Of a stretch of DNA of 38,204 nucleotides, positions 24,978-32,530 are shown in pieces. How positions within the stretch are numbered: the first letter of the stretch is position 1; every line of letters starts with the position of its first letter. Where the stretch lies: contig ONDC01000046.1 in NCBI GenBank assembly GCA_900316495.1, positions 1 to 38,204 on the forward strand, in the 5' to 3' direction. Below the pieces are notes generated by a model, which saw nothing but the letters and a program-made list of their open reading frames with translations, was not told the origin of the DNA and did no database searches. The stretch is from an uncultured Eubacteriales bacterium. Lineage in GTDB: Bacteria; Bacillota; Clostridia; Oscillospirales; Acutalibacteraceae. Position numbers and translations under genes: made by a program.

Positions 24978-26531
24978 TTACGCCTTGTGCCCGCCAACCT
25001 GGCAGTTGCGCTCCATGGCGGTGGCTCCCTCGCGCATATTGAGACCGCGCACTAAGGAATTCTTGCCGTACCTGCCGCGGATGGCAAGAAGCGCGTCCTG
25101 CATGCGGCGCTCCTTTTTCAGCTTCATTTCCTGGATTTTCTCCACGCTGCTTTCCGGAAAGAGATCAAAAAAATCCAGCTGTACCCCCTGTGAAGCCGCC
25201 TCGTCCAACTCGCTCTGATTCATCAGACGGCACACCGACAGGTTAAACCGCCTCACCAGCAGGCGACTGTCCACGATCCTGTCGTAAATCTCGCTGACGG
25301 CGTCCACAATGAGCTCCGTGGAGGCGGTGTGTCTGCCGAGATTGCGGGAGCCATGCACTCTTTTGGGAACACGCCTGCCGTACCAGTCGGTGACCACCTC
25401 TCCACAGTATAATTCCGCTCTTTCCTTGTCAAGAAGATTCTCCACATCATAGCATACGTCAAGCACCGTCTGATCGGTAAACAACCCGTTTTTCACCAGC
25501 TTCATCGAAAGCTGATCCGCCATCTCCCGCACAATGACGCGTCCCTGCTCCGCCGTGTACGGCCGGGAAAGCACCTGTCCGCTGCTCAGACTCTTGGTCT
25601 TCGGCATGTAAGCCCTGCAATCGGCTATTTCGGCAGGCTCCCATCCCCACGCGTGATCGATCAGAAGCTCCGCGTTTACGCCGAACAGTCTGTAAAGAAG
25701 ATCCTCGTTGTGCAGGCTGTTGGGCGCGCCCTCGGAACAGCGCGCTATATCGCCCATGGTAAAAATGCCGTTTTTCTCCAGCCTACGGGCAATTCCTCCC
25801 CCCACCCGCCAGAAGTCGGTGAGCGGACGGTGACACCACAGGCTTTTCCGGTAGCTCAGCTCGTCAAGCTCGGCAATCCGCACGCCATCGCTGTCGGCGG
25901 GCATTTTCTTTGCGACGATGTCCATTGCCACCTTCGCCAGATACATATTGGAACCGATTCCCACCGTCGCGGTGATATGAGTGGCGTCAAGCACATCGCG
26001 TATCATTTTCACGGCAAGCTCGCGTACATTTACGCCGTAATAGGACAGATACGGCGTTGCATCGATGAAAACCTCGTCCACCGAGTAGACAAGTATATCC
26101 TCCGGTGAAACATAGCGCATGTAAATCTCCACGATACGTCTGGAATAATCCATGTAAAGTCTCATTCGCGGGGTGGCGATGATCATGTCAAGACTCAATG
26201 AGGGATCTTTCATCAGCCGTGACGCAAATACTGAGCTGCCCGTAAAGCAATGCCCCGGCGCGGCGGTCAGCCGGTCGCGGTTGATTTCTCTGATTCTCTG
26301 CTTGGCCTCGAACAGCCGTCCTCTTCCCGGCACTCCCATCGCCTTGAGCGGCGGGGAGACGGCAAGGCAGATGGTCTTGTCGGTGCGGCTGCCGTCGGCA
26401 ACCACCAGATTCACGTCCAGCGGGTCAAGCTCTCTTTCGACAGCCTCCACCGACGCATAGAAGGATTTGAGGTCAATGGCTATGTACCACTTCTGTCTGA
26501 ATTTGCCGCTGCTTTCTTCTTCCCCGCTCAT
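24978..26531 (-). CDS. Y-family DNA polymerase (UmuC/DinB-like, YolD-associated)
   Basis: A 517-aa translesion polymerase of the ImpB/MucB/SamB group. The catalytic carboxylates are visible: Asp20 in YIAIDLKSFYASVE and Asp152/Glu153 in VYSVDEVFID. A helix-hairpin-helix region follows (DFWRVGGGIARRLEKNGI), then a little-finger domain (KTKSLSSGQVLSRPY, RRFNLSVCRL). No clear beta-clamp motif was pinned down. ATG 26531 is preferred, with GAGGGG just upstream; an in-frame GTG at 26543 overlaps that site. It has its own promoter. No LexA/SOS box of the GAAC-N4-GTTC type was seen next to it. It is the first gene of a transcript reaching yolD and the GH97 remnant. Confidence 0.9.
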   Translation of the reverse strand: MSGEEESSGKFRQKWYIAIDLKSFYASVEAVERELDPLDVNLVVADGSRTDKTICLAVSPPLKAMGVPGRGRLFEAKQRIREINRDRLTAAPGHCFTGSSVFASRLMKDPSLSLDMIIATPRMRLYMDYSRRIVEIYMRYVSPEDILVYSVDEVFIDATPYLSYYGVNVRELAVKMIRDVLDATHITATVGIGSNMYLAKVAMDIVAKKMPADSDGVRIAELDELSYRKSLWCHRPLTDFWRVGGGIARRLEKNGIFTMGDIARCSEGAPNSLHNEDLLYRLFGVNAELLIDHAWGWEPAEIADCRAYMPKTKSLSSGQVLSRPYTAEQGRVIVREMADQLSMKLVKNGLFTDQTVLDVCYDVENLLDKERAELYCGEVVTDWYGRRVPKRVHGSRNLGRHTASTELIVDAVSEIYDRIVDSRLLVRRFNLSVCRLMNQSELDEAASQGVQLDFFDLFPESSVEKIQEMKLKKERRMQDALLAIRGRYGKNSLVRGLNMREGATAMERNCQVGGHKA

Positions 26532-26582
26532 TTTTCCCCTCACCTCTCGCCGCTTTGTATCATTTTTGAGATTTTCAAATTT

Positions 26583-26611
26583 ATTTTATCACATAAATGC
26601 GACAATTTCAA
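26583..26611 (-). promoter_or_regulatory. Promoter of the polymerase/yolD unit
   Basis: On the minus strand TTGAAA (26606-26611), 17 bp, TAAAAT (26583-26588), about 52 bp ahead of the ATG. Confidence 0.7.
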
Positions 26612-26694
26612 GAGGTAAGCAGGACATTTTTAAAATTTTTCTCAAAATTGATATTTAATAGCAAGAATTAGTCTCATAATTGAAATAAAGCATA

Positions 26695-26733
26695 AGGAAA
26701 GTCGCCAGGAGGATCCTTGACCCGCCTGACGAC
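26695..26733 (-). terminator. Probable terminator of the M23 peptidase gene
   Basis: On the minus strand GTCGTCAGG (26733-26725) pairs with CCTGGCGAC (26709-26701) through one G-T wobble, followed by TTTCCTT. The U run is modest. Confidence 0.5.
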
Positions 26734-26766
26734 TACCGCGCTATTCTGTTGATCTGGGCTAAAACA

Positions 26767-27537
26767 TTATTTAATTCCCAGAATATCCGCCGGGTCAAGA
26801 TATTTGTTTTCCTTCATGACCTCGATATGAAGGTGTGTGCCGTCGGCGGATTCGCAGGGAATCTCGCCGACAGTGCCTATGGTCGCGCCGGCGGCAATGT
26901 TCTCACCGACCCGGACGGCGGTATCCTTGTTGAGTCCCCGGTAATAGACCATCAGACCGTCGTTCTGATTGATCACCACCGTGGTTCCGTAAAGGGAATC
27001 ACTCATGACGTCCGACACCTTGCCCTCGGCGACAGACCTGACAACCTCGCCCTTTTCGGCGGCAAGGTCAAGCCCGCTGTGAACCCGCCAGTCCTTCATG
27101 GTGCGGGAATAAGCAAGCTCCTTGATGCTGCACGGCTTGATAATCGCGCCGCCCGACGGGCGCACATAGCTGCGGTTATTGCCAAGCACCTGAATGGCGA
27201 TCGTCTCTTCGCTGTCCTCGTGGTCGTCGTATTCGTCCCCGACCGTCTTCTGGACGGTGGGCTTCGTGGGCTTCTGCTTCGGCGCTGTTGTCTTAGAGGT
27301 GGTGGACGAAGCTGTCTGTTCATTTTCCATCTGCCGTGCCGACGTCGTGGCGGCCGTCTGACGCGATGAAATGCCGATGTCCTCCTCCCCGTCCTCGATC
27401 AGTCTGTCCCTGCCGACGCGCAGGATCAACGCGCTGAGCGCGATGGCTGCCGCCGCTACAAAAAGCGCGAATGAAGCGTAGCTGCTGAGAGATCTTTTCC
27501 TGACCCGCATGGGGGAACCTAATTTAATCCTTCTCAT
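26767..27537 (-). CDS. M23 (LytM) family peptidase, SpoIIQ-like
   Basis: A 256-aa single-pass membrane protein: short basic N-terminus, membrane helix about residues 19-40, a Thr/Lys/Gln-rich linker (about 55-100), and a LytM domain from about 115 to the end. The zinc ligands are all present: His153 and Asp157 in WRVHSGLDLAA and His237 in THLHIEV, with His235 as the catalytic histidine. The stretch LAYSRTMKDWRVHSGLDLA is characteristic of clostridial SpoIIQ, which bridges forespore and mother cell during engulfment and, unlike the B. subtilis protein, keeps its zinc site. The gene stands alone between two AT-rich spacers. A general cell-wall hydrolase cannot be excluded, and I found no clear sigma-F/G promoter. 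Confidence 0.75.
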   Translation of the reverse strand: MRRIKLGSPMRVRKRSLSSYASFALFVAAAAIALSALILRVGRDRLIEDGEEDIGISSRQTAATTSARQMENEQTASSTTSKTTAPKQKPTKPTVQKTVGDEYDDHEDSEETIAIQVLGNNRSYVRPSGGAIIKPCSIKELAYSRTMKDWRVHSGLDLAAEKGEVVRSVAEGKVSDVMSDSLYGTTVVINQNDGLMVYYRGLNKDTAVRVGENIAAGATIGTVGEIPCESADGTHLHIEVMKENKYLDPADILGIK

Positions 27538-27672
27538 AATTTTTGCGACCTTTCTTTACAATATAATTGAAAAAACATCCGCAATTCTATTATTGCCCGA
27601 CTCCGTCGCATTATTCACGTCACATTAGCGCCTGTTTCTTATTTTCCTTAACATATATTTCATTTTAAATTA

Positions 27673-27701
27673 TTGAAAAGCCCGAAAAGATCTGATAAAA
27701 T
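27673..27701 (+). promoter_or_regulatory. Promoter for the MNT/HEPN/LCP unit
   Basis: TTGAAA (27673-27678), 17 bp, extended -10 TGA-TAAAAT (27693-27701), about 41 bp before the first start codon. Confidence 0.7.
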
Positions 27702-27741
27702 TATAATGTAAATTTATGTGGTGCGAAAGGGATGAAGGCTT

Positions 27742-28053
27742 TTGGTATACGATGAAAGGATCACGGGGCTGTGCGAACGTATCGCAGAATTGGTAAAGCC
27801 TGTGCGGATCATTATATTCAACGAAAAGCACACCCCCGCCGGAGAGCTGGTTTCCTTCAAGCTGTGTGTCATCACAAGGGAAGCCGAATGTACCAAGATC
27901 GAACAGAAGATTTACCTCACCCTGGAGTGCGAGGTGCCCTTTGACGTGCGGGTCTACACTTACGATCAGTGGAACGAAGCGATCGAGGACCCCGGCACCT
28001 TCGCCTACCGCGGTATACTGAACGGCGGTGTTGTGCTGTATGAGTCGGAATAG
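27742..28053 (+). CDS. Degenerate nucleotidyltransferase (MNT-like) protein
   Basis: A 103-aa protein that fits the small MNT nucleotidyltransferases found next to HEPN genes: a strand VRIIIFNEKHTPAGE where others have IVLFGSxARGE, and a later strand VPFDVRVYTYDQW followed by a Tyr/Glu-rich end (GILNGGVVLYESE) typical of the group. The catalytic G-S-x10-D-x-D motif is missing, so nucleotide transfer is unlikely. Start is TTG 27742 with AAAGGG 10 nt upstream; no ATG gives a full protein. It overlaps the HEPN gene by 14 bp. The assignment leans on the neighbour as well as the sequence. Confidence 0.6.
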   Translation: MVYDERITGLCERIAELVKPVRIIIFNEKHTPAGELVSFKLCVITREAECTKIEQKIYLTLECEVPFDVRVYTYDQWNEAIEDPGTFAYRGILNGGVVLYESE

Positions 28054-28483
28054 ACACGGCAAGCGGGACAGCCGACATTATTTTGAATGGATGGAGTACG
28101 CAAGCGAGGACCTTGACGCGGCGCAGCAGCTCCTGGCAGGCGGCACCTGCTTCAATCTGGCAGGCTTTCACTGCCAGCAGACCATCGAGAAATCGCTGAA
28201 GGCGTATCTGCTCTTTATGAGCGGACAGACCTTCGACGGGCATAACCTTTCGTGGCTTGTCCGTCAGGCGTGCAAGTACAATTCCCAGTTCAACCGCTTT
28301 ATCGGCGAAACGGCGCTGCTCAACAGATATTACATTGAATGCCGCTATCCCTCGGACAACTGGGAAAACCCCGACCGGAAGATGATTCAACGCAATTTAT
28401 GCGTTACCCGCGATCTTTACGTATATGTTTGCAAGCTGATTTACAAGAACGATTACGAGAGTGAGAAATACAAGGACAATTGA
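28040..28483 (+). CDS. HEPN domain protein
   Basis: A 147-aa all-helical protein with the HEPN pattern: YFEWMEYASEDLDAAQQLL, then FNLAGFHCQQTIEKSLKAYL, the GHNLSWLVRQA segment and ECRYPSD near residue 110. MNT/HEPN pairs often act as toxin-antitoxin modules; however, the RNase motif R-x4-6-H of toxic HEPN proteins is not seen here, so an RNA-binding or scaffolding role is as likely. The start is ATG 28040 inside the end of the MNT gene; an upstream in-frame GTG (28028) would add four residues. The LCP gene follows after 33 bp, so all three may be one transcript. Confidence 0.8.
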   Translation: MSRNRHGKRDSRHYFEWMEYASEDLDAAQQLLAGGTCFNLAGFHCQQTIEKSLKAYLLFMSGQTFDGHNLSWLVRQACKYNSQFNRFIGETALLNRYYIECRYPSDNWENPDRKMIQRNLCVTRDLYVYVCKLIYKNDYESEKYKDN

Positions 28484-28516
28484 CGGTCATATGACAAGGA
28501 CAGGAGATGACAGCCG

Positions 28517-30421
28517 ATGGACAACACGGAACGCGGCGAGCTTTCCCGCAATGTCAGGAGCATCAGGAATTCCATGCCCCGCAGCTATGTGGAACGCGGC
28601 GTCAGCCGCCATGACTTCAACCGCAGGACCGAGCCGGATGACAGCATAGAGTATCAGCCCAAAACCATGAGCGAATTCCGCAGCGAACGTCTGCGCAAGG
28701 AGGAAGAGGAACGTCAGGCAGCCATTGACGCGGCGCCAAAGCCCGACGGCCGCTTCCACCCCAAGGGAGCCACCTACGGCAGCGACGGCAAGGAGCATTC
28801 GGAGACCTCCAAACGTTTTCAGCGCAGAGCCTCACGTCCTGCCCGCCAGCTTGAGCCGGACGAGGAACCTCCGCTGCTCGATACCCTCCGCGAGGCGGCG
28901 CAGCGCAGAAGAGAAAGAAAACAGGACTTTGAGGAGCGCTACAAGCACAGCATCAACGGCGCTTCAAGAGTGGAGCATATCAAGGAAAAGGAGAGGGGCG
29001 GCACCGTCATCCGCGATGTGGAGTATTACGTGCCGAAGCTCTCCGGCGAAGGCAGCGCCGAGATCAACAACGCCCAGCGAAGCAAAAAGAAAGCCCGCAA
29101 CCGCAAGCCCATGAAAATGTGGCAGAAGGCGTCCATTACGGGAATCTGTCTCTTCCTCGCGTTTCTGATGTCGCTCGGACTGGGCGCCAGCGCGCTTCTC
29201 AACCGGATGAATTTCGTGGAAAGCGACAACACCAGCAAGCGCGGAAGCGGTTCCTCCTACAACGCCCAGGCGGACGCGGAGGCGGCGGCCGAGATGGACG
29301 GCGTGGACGACACCGAGATCGAGCTTCCCGACACCCCGATTCTGTTTGATTCGGACATCGAAAATATCCTGCTCATAGGCAGCGACCGACGCTCCATGAA
29401 TGAGGAGGGACGAAGCGACGCTATGATGATGCTCACCATAGACCGCAAGCACAAAAAGCTCAAAATGATCTCCTTCCTCCGCGATCTTTACGTCAAGATA
29501 CCCGGCAAATACGGCTCCAAGCTGAATTCGGCGTATTCAGTAGGCGGCGTTGACCTGCTCAAACAGACCATAACCGCCAATTTAGGTATCAACGTCGACA
29601 AGTACATCATCGTCGACTTCAAGGCGTTCAAAACGGTCGTCAACAAGATCGGCAAGCTCAACGGCAAGGGCGGCATTAAAATCACCGTGACCGGAGCCGA
29701 AGCCCGTTACATGTGCAGTCACGAGAAATACGGACTTTTCCCCAGATTCAGCAAGGGCAAGGGCACCTATTACATGAACGGCGCGGAAGCGCTCAACTAC
29801 GCGCGAATCAGAAAAATCGACTCCGACTTCGGACGAACCAAGCGCCAGCGCAAGGTGCTCAAGGAGATCATGACCGAGCTGAAGGACGTGGGCAAGGTCG
29901 ATCTGCTGAGCATCGCCTACGCCTGTCTGGAATACGTCACCACCGATTTCAGCAAGGGCGAGCTGGTCGGTCTGGTCACCGAGGCCGCGGAAATAGCCAA
30001 TTACGAAACCAAGCAGATCTCCATCCCCATCAAGGGCAGCTATTCCGTCCAGAAGATGAACAACGGCAACGAGGCTCTCGCCGCCAATCTCAACGTCAAT
30101 TCCGACAAGCTCATCAAGTTCATCTACGACGACGATATGACCTATGAGGGCAACGAAAAGGAAATTCACGGTATTTACCTGCCCAACCTGAAGGGCATCG
30201 CCAATTCCAAGCTGACCACCCGCAAGACCACCTCCACCACCGCCGGCGATGGCAGCACGACCGCGAAGGGCAACACAAAGGGCACGACCGCAAAGGGTAC
30301 GACCAAGAGTACCACCGCAAAGGGTACGACCAAAAGTACCACCGCGAAGGGTACGACCAAAAGTACCACCGCGAAGGGTACGACCAAGAGTACGACAAAA
30401 TCAACCTCCAAGGCAGGCTGA
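28517..30421 (+). CDS. LCP family (LytR-CpsA-Psr) cell-wall glycopolymer ligase with repeat tail
   Basis: A 634-aa membrane protein. LCP enzymes transfer undecaprenyl-phosphate-linked glycopolymers to peptidoglycan outside the cell. A very long charged cytoplasmic part (1-200) precedes the membrane helix (about 203-226, ITGICLFLAFLMSLGLG). The LCP domain spans about 281-450 with LLIGSDRR (Asp290/Arg291), GRSDAMMMLTID (Asp301), MISFLRDLYVKIPG (Arg322) and ALNYARIRKIDSDFGRTKRQ, which hold the usual Arg/Asp lipid- and metal-binding residues. After a variable region the last ~55 residues are five 9-residue repeats of the TTAKGTTKS type, basic and Thr-rich, probably wall-associated. ATG 28517 follows AGGAG. 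N-terminal length is well above the family norm. Confidence 0.9.
   Translation: MDNTERGELSRNVRSIRNSMPRSYVERGVSRHDFNRRTEPDDSIEYQPKTMSEFRSERLRKEEEERQAAIDAAPKPDGRFHPKGATYGSDGKEHSETSKRFQRRASRPARQLEPDEEPPLLDTLREAAQRRRERKQDFEERYKHSINGASRVEHIKEKERGGTVIRDVEYYVPKLSGEGSAEINNAQRSKKKARNRKPMKMWQKASITGICLFLAFLMSLGLGASALLNRMNFVESDNTSKRGSGSSYNAQADAEAAAEMDGVDDTEIELPDTPILFDSDIENILLIGSDRRSMNEEGRSDAMMMLTIDRKHKKLKMISFLRDLYVKIPGKYGSKLNSAYSVGGVDLLKQTITANLGINVDKYIIVDFKAFKTVVNKIGKLNGKGGIKITVTGAEARYMCSHEKYGLFPRFSKGKGTYYMNGAEALNYARIRKIDSDFGRTKRQRKVLKEIMTELKDVGKVDLLSIAYACLEYVTTDFSKGELVGLVTEAAEIANYETKQISIPIKGSYSVQKMNNGNEALAANLNVNSDKLIKFIYDDDMTYEGNEKEIHGIYLPNLKGIANSKLTTRKTTSTTAGDGSTTAKGNTKGTTAKGTTKSTTAKGTTKSTTAKGTTKSTTAKGTTKSTTKSTSKAG
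30257..30391 (+). repeat. Five 27-bp tandem repeats in the LCP gene tail
   Basis: Units at 30257, 30284, 30311, 30338 and 30365 encode TTAKGNTKG then four TTAKGTTKS; units 2-5 are nearly identical at DNA level. Length is a multiple of three, so copy changes keep the frame. Confidence 0.9.
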
Positions 30422-30432
30422 CAAAGCAATCC

Positions 30433-30478
30433 TTCAGCCGCACGTCGGAAACCATGCCCGATGTGCGGCTGAATTTTT
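30433..30478 (+). terminator. Terminator after the LCP gene
   Basis: TTCAGCCGCAC (30433-30443) pairs over 11 bp with GTGCGGCTGAA (30463-30473), followed by five T. Confidence 0.9.
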
Positions 30479-30498
30479 CAATAATGCTTTTTCTGGGA

Positions 30499-30527
30499 TT
30501 GACACACCCGTCAAAAAACAATAGAAC
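30499..30527 (+). promoter_or_regulatory. Promoter for the VanY/Mpg unit
   Basis: Consensus TTGACA (30499-30504), 17 bp, weak -10 TAGAAC (30522-30527). This places the transcript start near 30534, upstream of the extended reading frame of the peptidase. Confidence 0.5.
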
Positions 30528-30559
30528 CATCACAGACATCCATCAAGAGGTGCATCAAC

Positions 30560-30562
30560 ATA
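30560..30562 (+). promoter_or_regulatory. Possible non-canonical AUA start of the VanY-like protein
   Basis: ATA in frame with the peptidase, 7 nt after GAGGTG; it would add 33 residues (IKEFTIKVSEEKTAV and the membrane anchor). ATC at 30554 is a second option with poorer spacing. Confidence 0.35.
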
Positions 30563-30658
30563 AAGGAATTCACAATAAAAGTAAGCGAGGAAAAGACCGC
30601 CGTCATCAAGCTGCTTTCCATAGAAAGATGGCTTTATCTGCTCGTCGCCGTCATTGCC

Positions 30659-31636
30659 GTGGCGTTTATGTGCAAAAGAACATTTTCACCCGGCAGGACG
30701 AGGATCAGGGAGCTTGACAGCAAGCTGCAGGCCATCTCCTTTGACTGCGACAAGCTCGCCGTGTATGTCGGCGACGAGGTGGAAATCGAGCCCGACGCCA
30801 TTCCGAAAAACGCCGAGGTATCCTACACATGGGAAATCGCCGACGACGGAATACTTGGCGTGCAGAAGGGCAGAATCGTGGCGCAGAAAAGCGGACGAAC
30901 GCTGCTGGGAATTGCCTCCGGAGACGTTTCCGCGCAGATAAGGGTCATCGCCAAATACAAGCCGCTCCCGCCCGACAGCACGCTGCCGCCACTCTATTAC
31001 GACAAGCTGATGATTGCCAACTACAAGAACACCCTCAACGCGGAATACGTACCGGCAAATCTTGTCAAGATACCGGACAACTATACGGCCGACGGCTATT
31101 ACGGGCTGTATGCAACCCAAGAGACATTCGAGGCCTACAAGAAGCTATATAAGCAGATGTACAGCGAGATCAAAGGACGAATGCATATCATCAGCGCCTA
31201 CCGCAGCTATGCCAGACAGAACGAGCTTTACAACAAGGCGGTCAGCAATCTGATGGCGCAGGGCAAGACCTCCACCGAGGCCAGGGCGCTGGCGCTCAAC
31301 ACCACCCAGACCCCCGGCAACTCCGAGCATCAGCTTGGCAATACCATTGACGTGAGCAACGACAACACCACCGATCACGATTATCTCAATACGCCCGAGG
31401 GCAGATGGCTCGCCGAGAACTGCTACAAATACGGCTTCATCATCCGTTATCCGAAGGACAAGGAGGACATCACGCGCATTGAATACGAGCCGTGGCACAT
31501 CCGGTATGTCGGCGTGAATCACGCGGCGTATATGTACGTCAACGACCTCTGTCTTGAGCAGTACGTCGAGCTGCAGGAGGAGGCGGAGGAGACGGCAAAC
31601 GACTATGCCCTGCAGAACCCCGCGACTCCCGACTGA
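30659..31636 (+). CDS. M15 family D-alanyl-D-alanine carboxypeptidase (VanY-like), N-terminus uncertain
   Basis: A zinc peptidase that trims the terminal D-Ala of peptidoglycan stems. From GTG 30659 the motifs are ISAYRSYARQNELY (about 178-191), PGNSEHQLGNTIDVS with His224 and Asp231, and EYEPWHIRYVG with Glu277 and His280, a complete VanY zinc site. An Ig-like segment (about 30-98) precedes it. The frame is open back to 30503, and codons 30602-30670 encode IERWLYLLVAVIAVAFMCKR, an obvious signal anchor that GTG 30659 would cut in half. No ATG, GTG or TTG lies upstream in frame; a GAGGTG site (30547-30552) sits 7 nt before an in-frame ATA at 30560. So the true product probably starts there or the start codon has been lost. 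Confidence 0.85.
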   Translation: MAFMCKRTFSPGRTRIRELDSKLQAISFDCDKLAVYVGDEVEIEPDAIPKNAEVSYTWEIADDGILGVQKGRIVAQKSGRTLLGIASGDVSAQIRVIAKYKPLPPDSTLPPLYYDKLMIANYKNTLNAEYVPANLVKIPDNYTADGYYGLYATQETFEAYKKLYKQMYSEIKGRMHIISAYRSYARQNELYNKAVSNLMAQGKTSTEARALALNTTQTPGNSEHQLGNTIDVSNDNTTDHDYLNTPEGRWLAENCYKYGFIIRYPKDKEDITRIEYEPWHIRYVGVNHAAYMYVNDLCLEQYVELQEEAEETANDYALQNPATPD

Positions 31637-31656
31637 GCGAGTGAGGTATTTTCATT

Positions 31657-32265
31657 ATGAACATGACGCCAGAACACAAAAAGCTGCCGCGCGGTTTTTA
31701 TCTGTGCGACGGACTGACAGCGGCGGAAAAGCTGCTCGGCAAGATATTGATTCACGATTCTTCCGAAGGACGCACCGCCGGCAGGATCGTCGAGCTGGAG
31801 GCCTACATGGGCGAGAGCGACAGGGGGTGCCACGCCTACGGAGGAAAGCGCACCAAGCGCACCCGCATCATGTACGCGGAGGGCGGACACGCCTATGTCT
31901 ATCTCATCTACGGCATGTACTGCTGCATGAATATCATTGTCAATCTTGAAGGAATCCCTCATTGCATCTTTCTGCGTGCGTTGGAACCTGTTGACGGTAT
32001 TGAAATAATGAAGCAGCGGCGCGGTACGGACAAAATCAGGAGCCTTTGCAGCGGTCCCGGCAAGCTGTGCATTGCCATGGGAATCGACCGATCCCTCTAC
32101 GGCGAGGATCTCTGCGGCGACCGTCTCTGGCTGGAGGACGATGGGTTCACGCCCGAAATTGTCCGGGGAAAGCGGATCAACATCGACTACGCCGGCGAGG
32201 ACGCGGCACGCGACTGGCGATTCGCAGTCAAAGGAAGCCGATTTCTGTCGGCGAAAATGGAATAA
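31657..32265 (+). CDS. 3-methyladenine DNA glycosylase (AAG/Mpg family)
   Basis: A 202-aa base-excision repair enzyme that removes alkylated purines. The catalytic block is VELEAYMGESDRGCHAYGG (Glu48 as general base, Tyr50 as the intercalating residue by comparison with the human enzyme), followed by RTRIMYAEGGHAYVYLIYGM and CMNIIVN, and the C-terminal LCSGPGKLCIAMGID. Length is normal for the family. The gene begins 20 bp after the VanY stop and is probably co-transcribed. It is unrelated in function to that neighbour as far as can be seen. Confidence 0.93.
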   Translation: MNMTPEHKKLPRGFYLCDGLTAAEKLLGKILIHDSSEGRTAGRIVELEAYMGESDRGCHAYGGKRTKRTRIMYAEGGHAYVYLIYGMYCCMNIIVNLEGIPHCIFLRALEPVDGIEIMKQRRGTDKIRSLCSGPGKLCIAMGIDRSLYGEDLCGDRLWLEDDGFTPEIVRGKRINIDYAGEDAARDWRFAVKGSRFLSAKME

Positions 32266-32338
32266 GCGATTGTCATGGCACTGGGAAATGAAGAACACCA
32301 TCCGATCGAGGTGCCGTGGTAAAAAATATATCATCCTG

Positions 32339-32386
32339 AAAAAAGCGTTTCAAAGGGCTGGCTCCTTGGGACGCTTTTTTATTTCT
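32339..32386 (+). terminator. Terminator after the glycosylase gene
   Basis: AAAAAAGCGT (32339-32348) pairs with ACGCTTTTTT (32371-32380), followed by a T-rich stretch. The A/T arms suit both directions. Confidence 0.8.
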
Positions 32387-32428
32387 TTTATTTTGTATTC
32401 TTTGTGATGGCAATTTCTCATAAATCAC

Positions 32429-32457
32429 TTGCAATCCATTGAGAAACATGATATTAT
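32429..32457 (+). promoter_or_regulatory. Promoter of the GH2/GT/transporter cluster
   Basis: TTGCAA (32429-32434), 17 bp, extended -10 TGA-TATTAT (32449-32457), leaving a leader of about 65 nt before the GH2 start. No catabolite-repression (cre) box was recognised. Confidence 0.65.
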
Positions 32458-32530
32458 ATAAAAAGAATAGTTATTGTTTTAAAATTATGGCAATTTTGAT
32501 GCAGCCGTCAAGGAGAGTGACAGGAAAAGA

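Noticed and set aside
26532..26620. An SOS (LexA) box for the Y-family polymerase
   Set aside because: No GAAC-N4-GTTC palindrome was found around the promoter.
26749..27369. A 206-codon plus-strand frame opposite the M23 gene
   Set aside because: Shadow of the LytM gene, no ribosome site, no recognisable fold.
30257..30391. The LCP tail repeats as a CRISPR-like array
   Set aside because: Units are directly adjacent without spacers and are in frame with the protein.
30120..30539. Tryptophan/tyrosine-rich minus-strand frame across the LCP repeats
   Set aside because: It arises from the 27-bp repeats read backward; no start signal or family.
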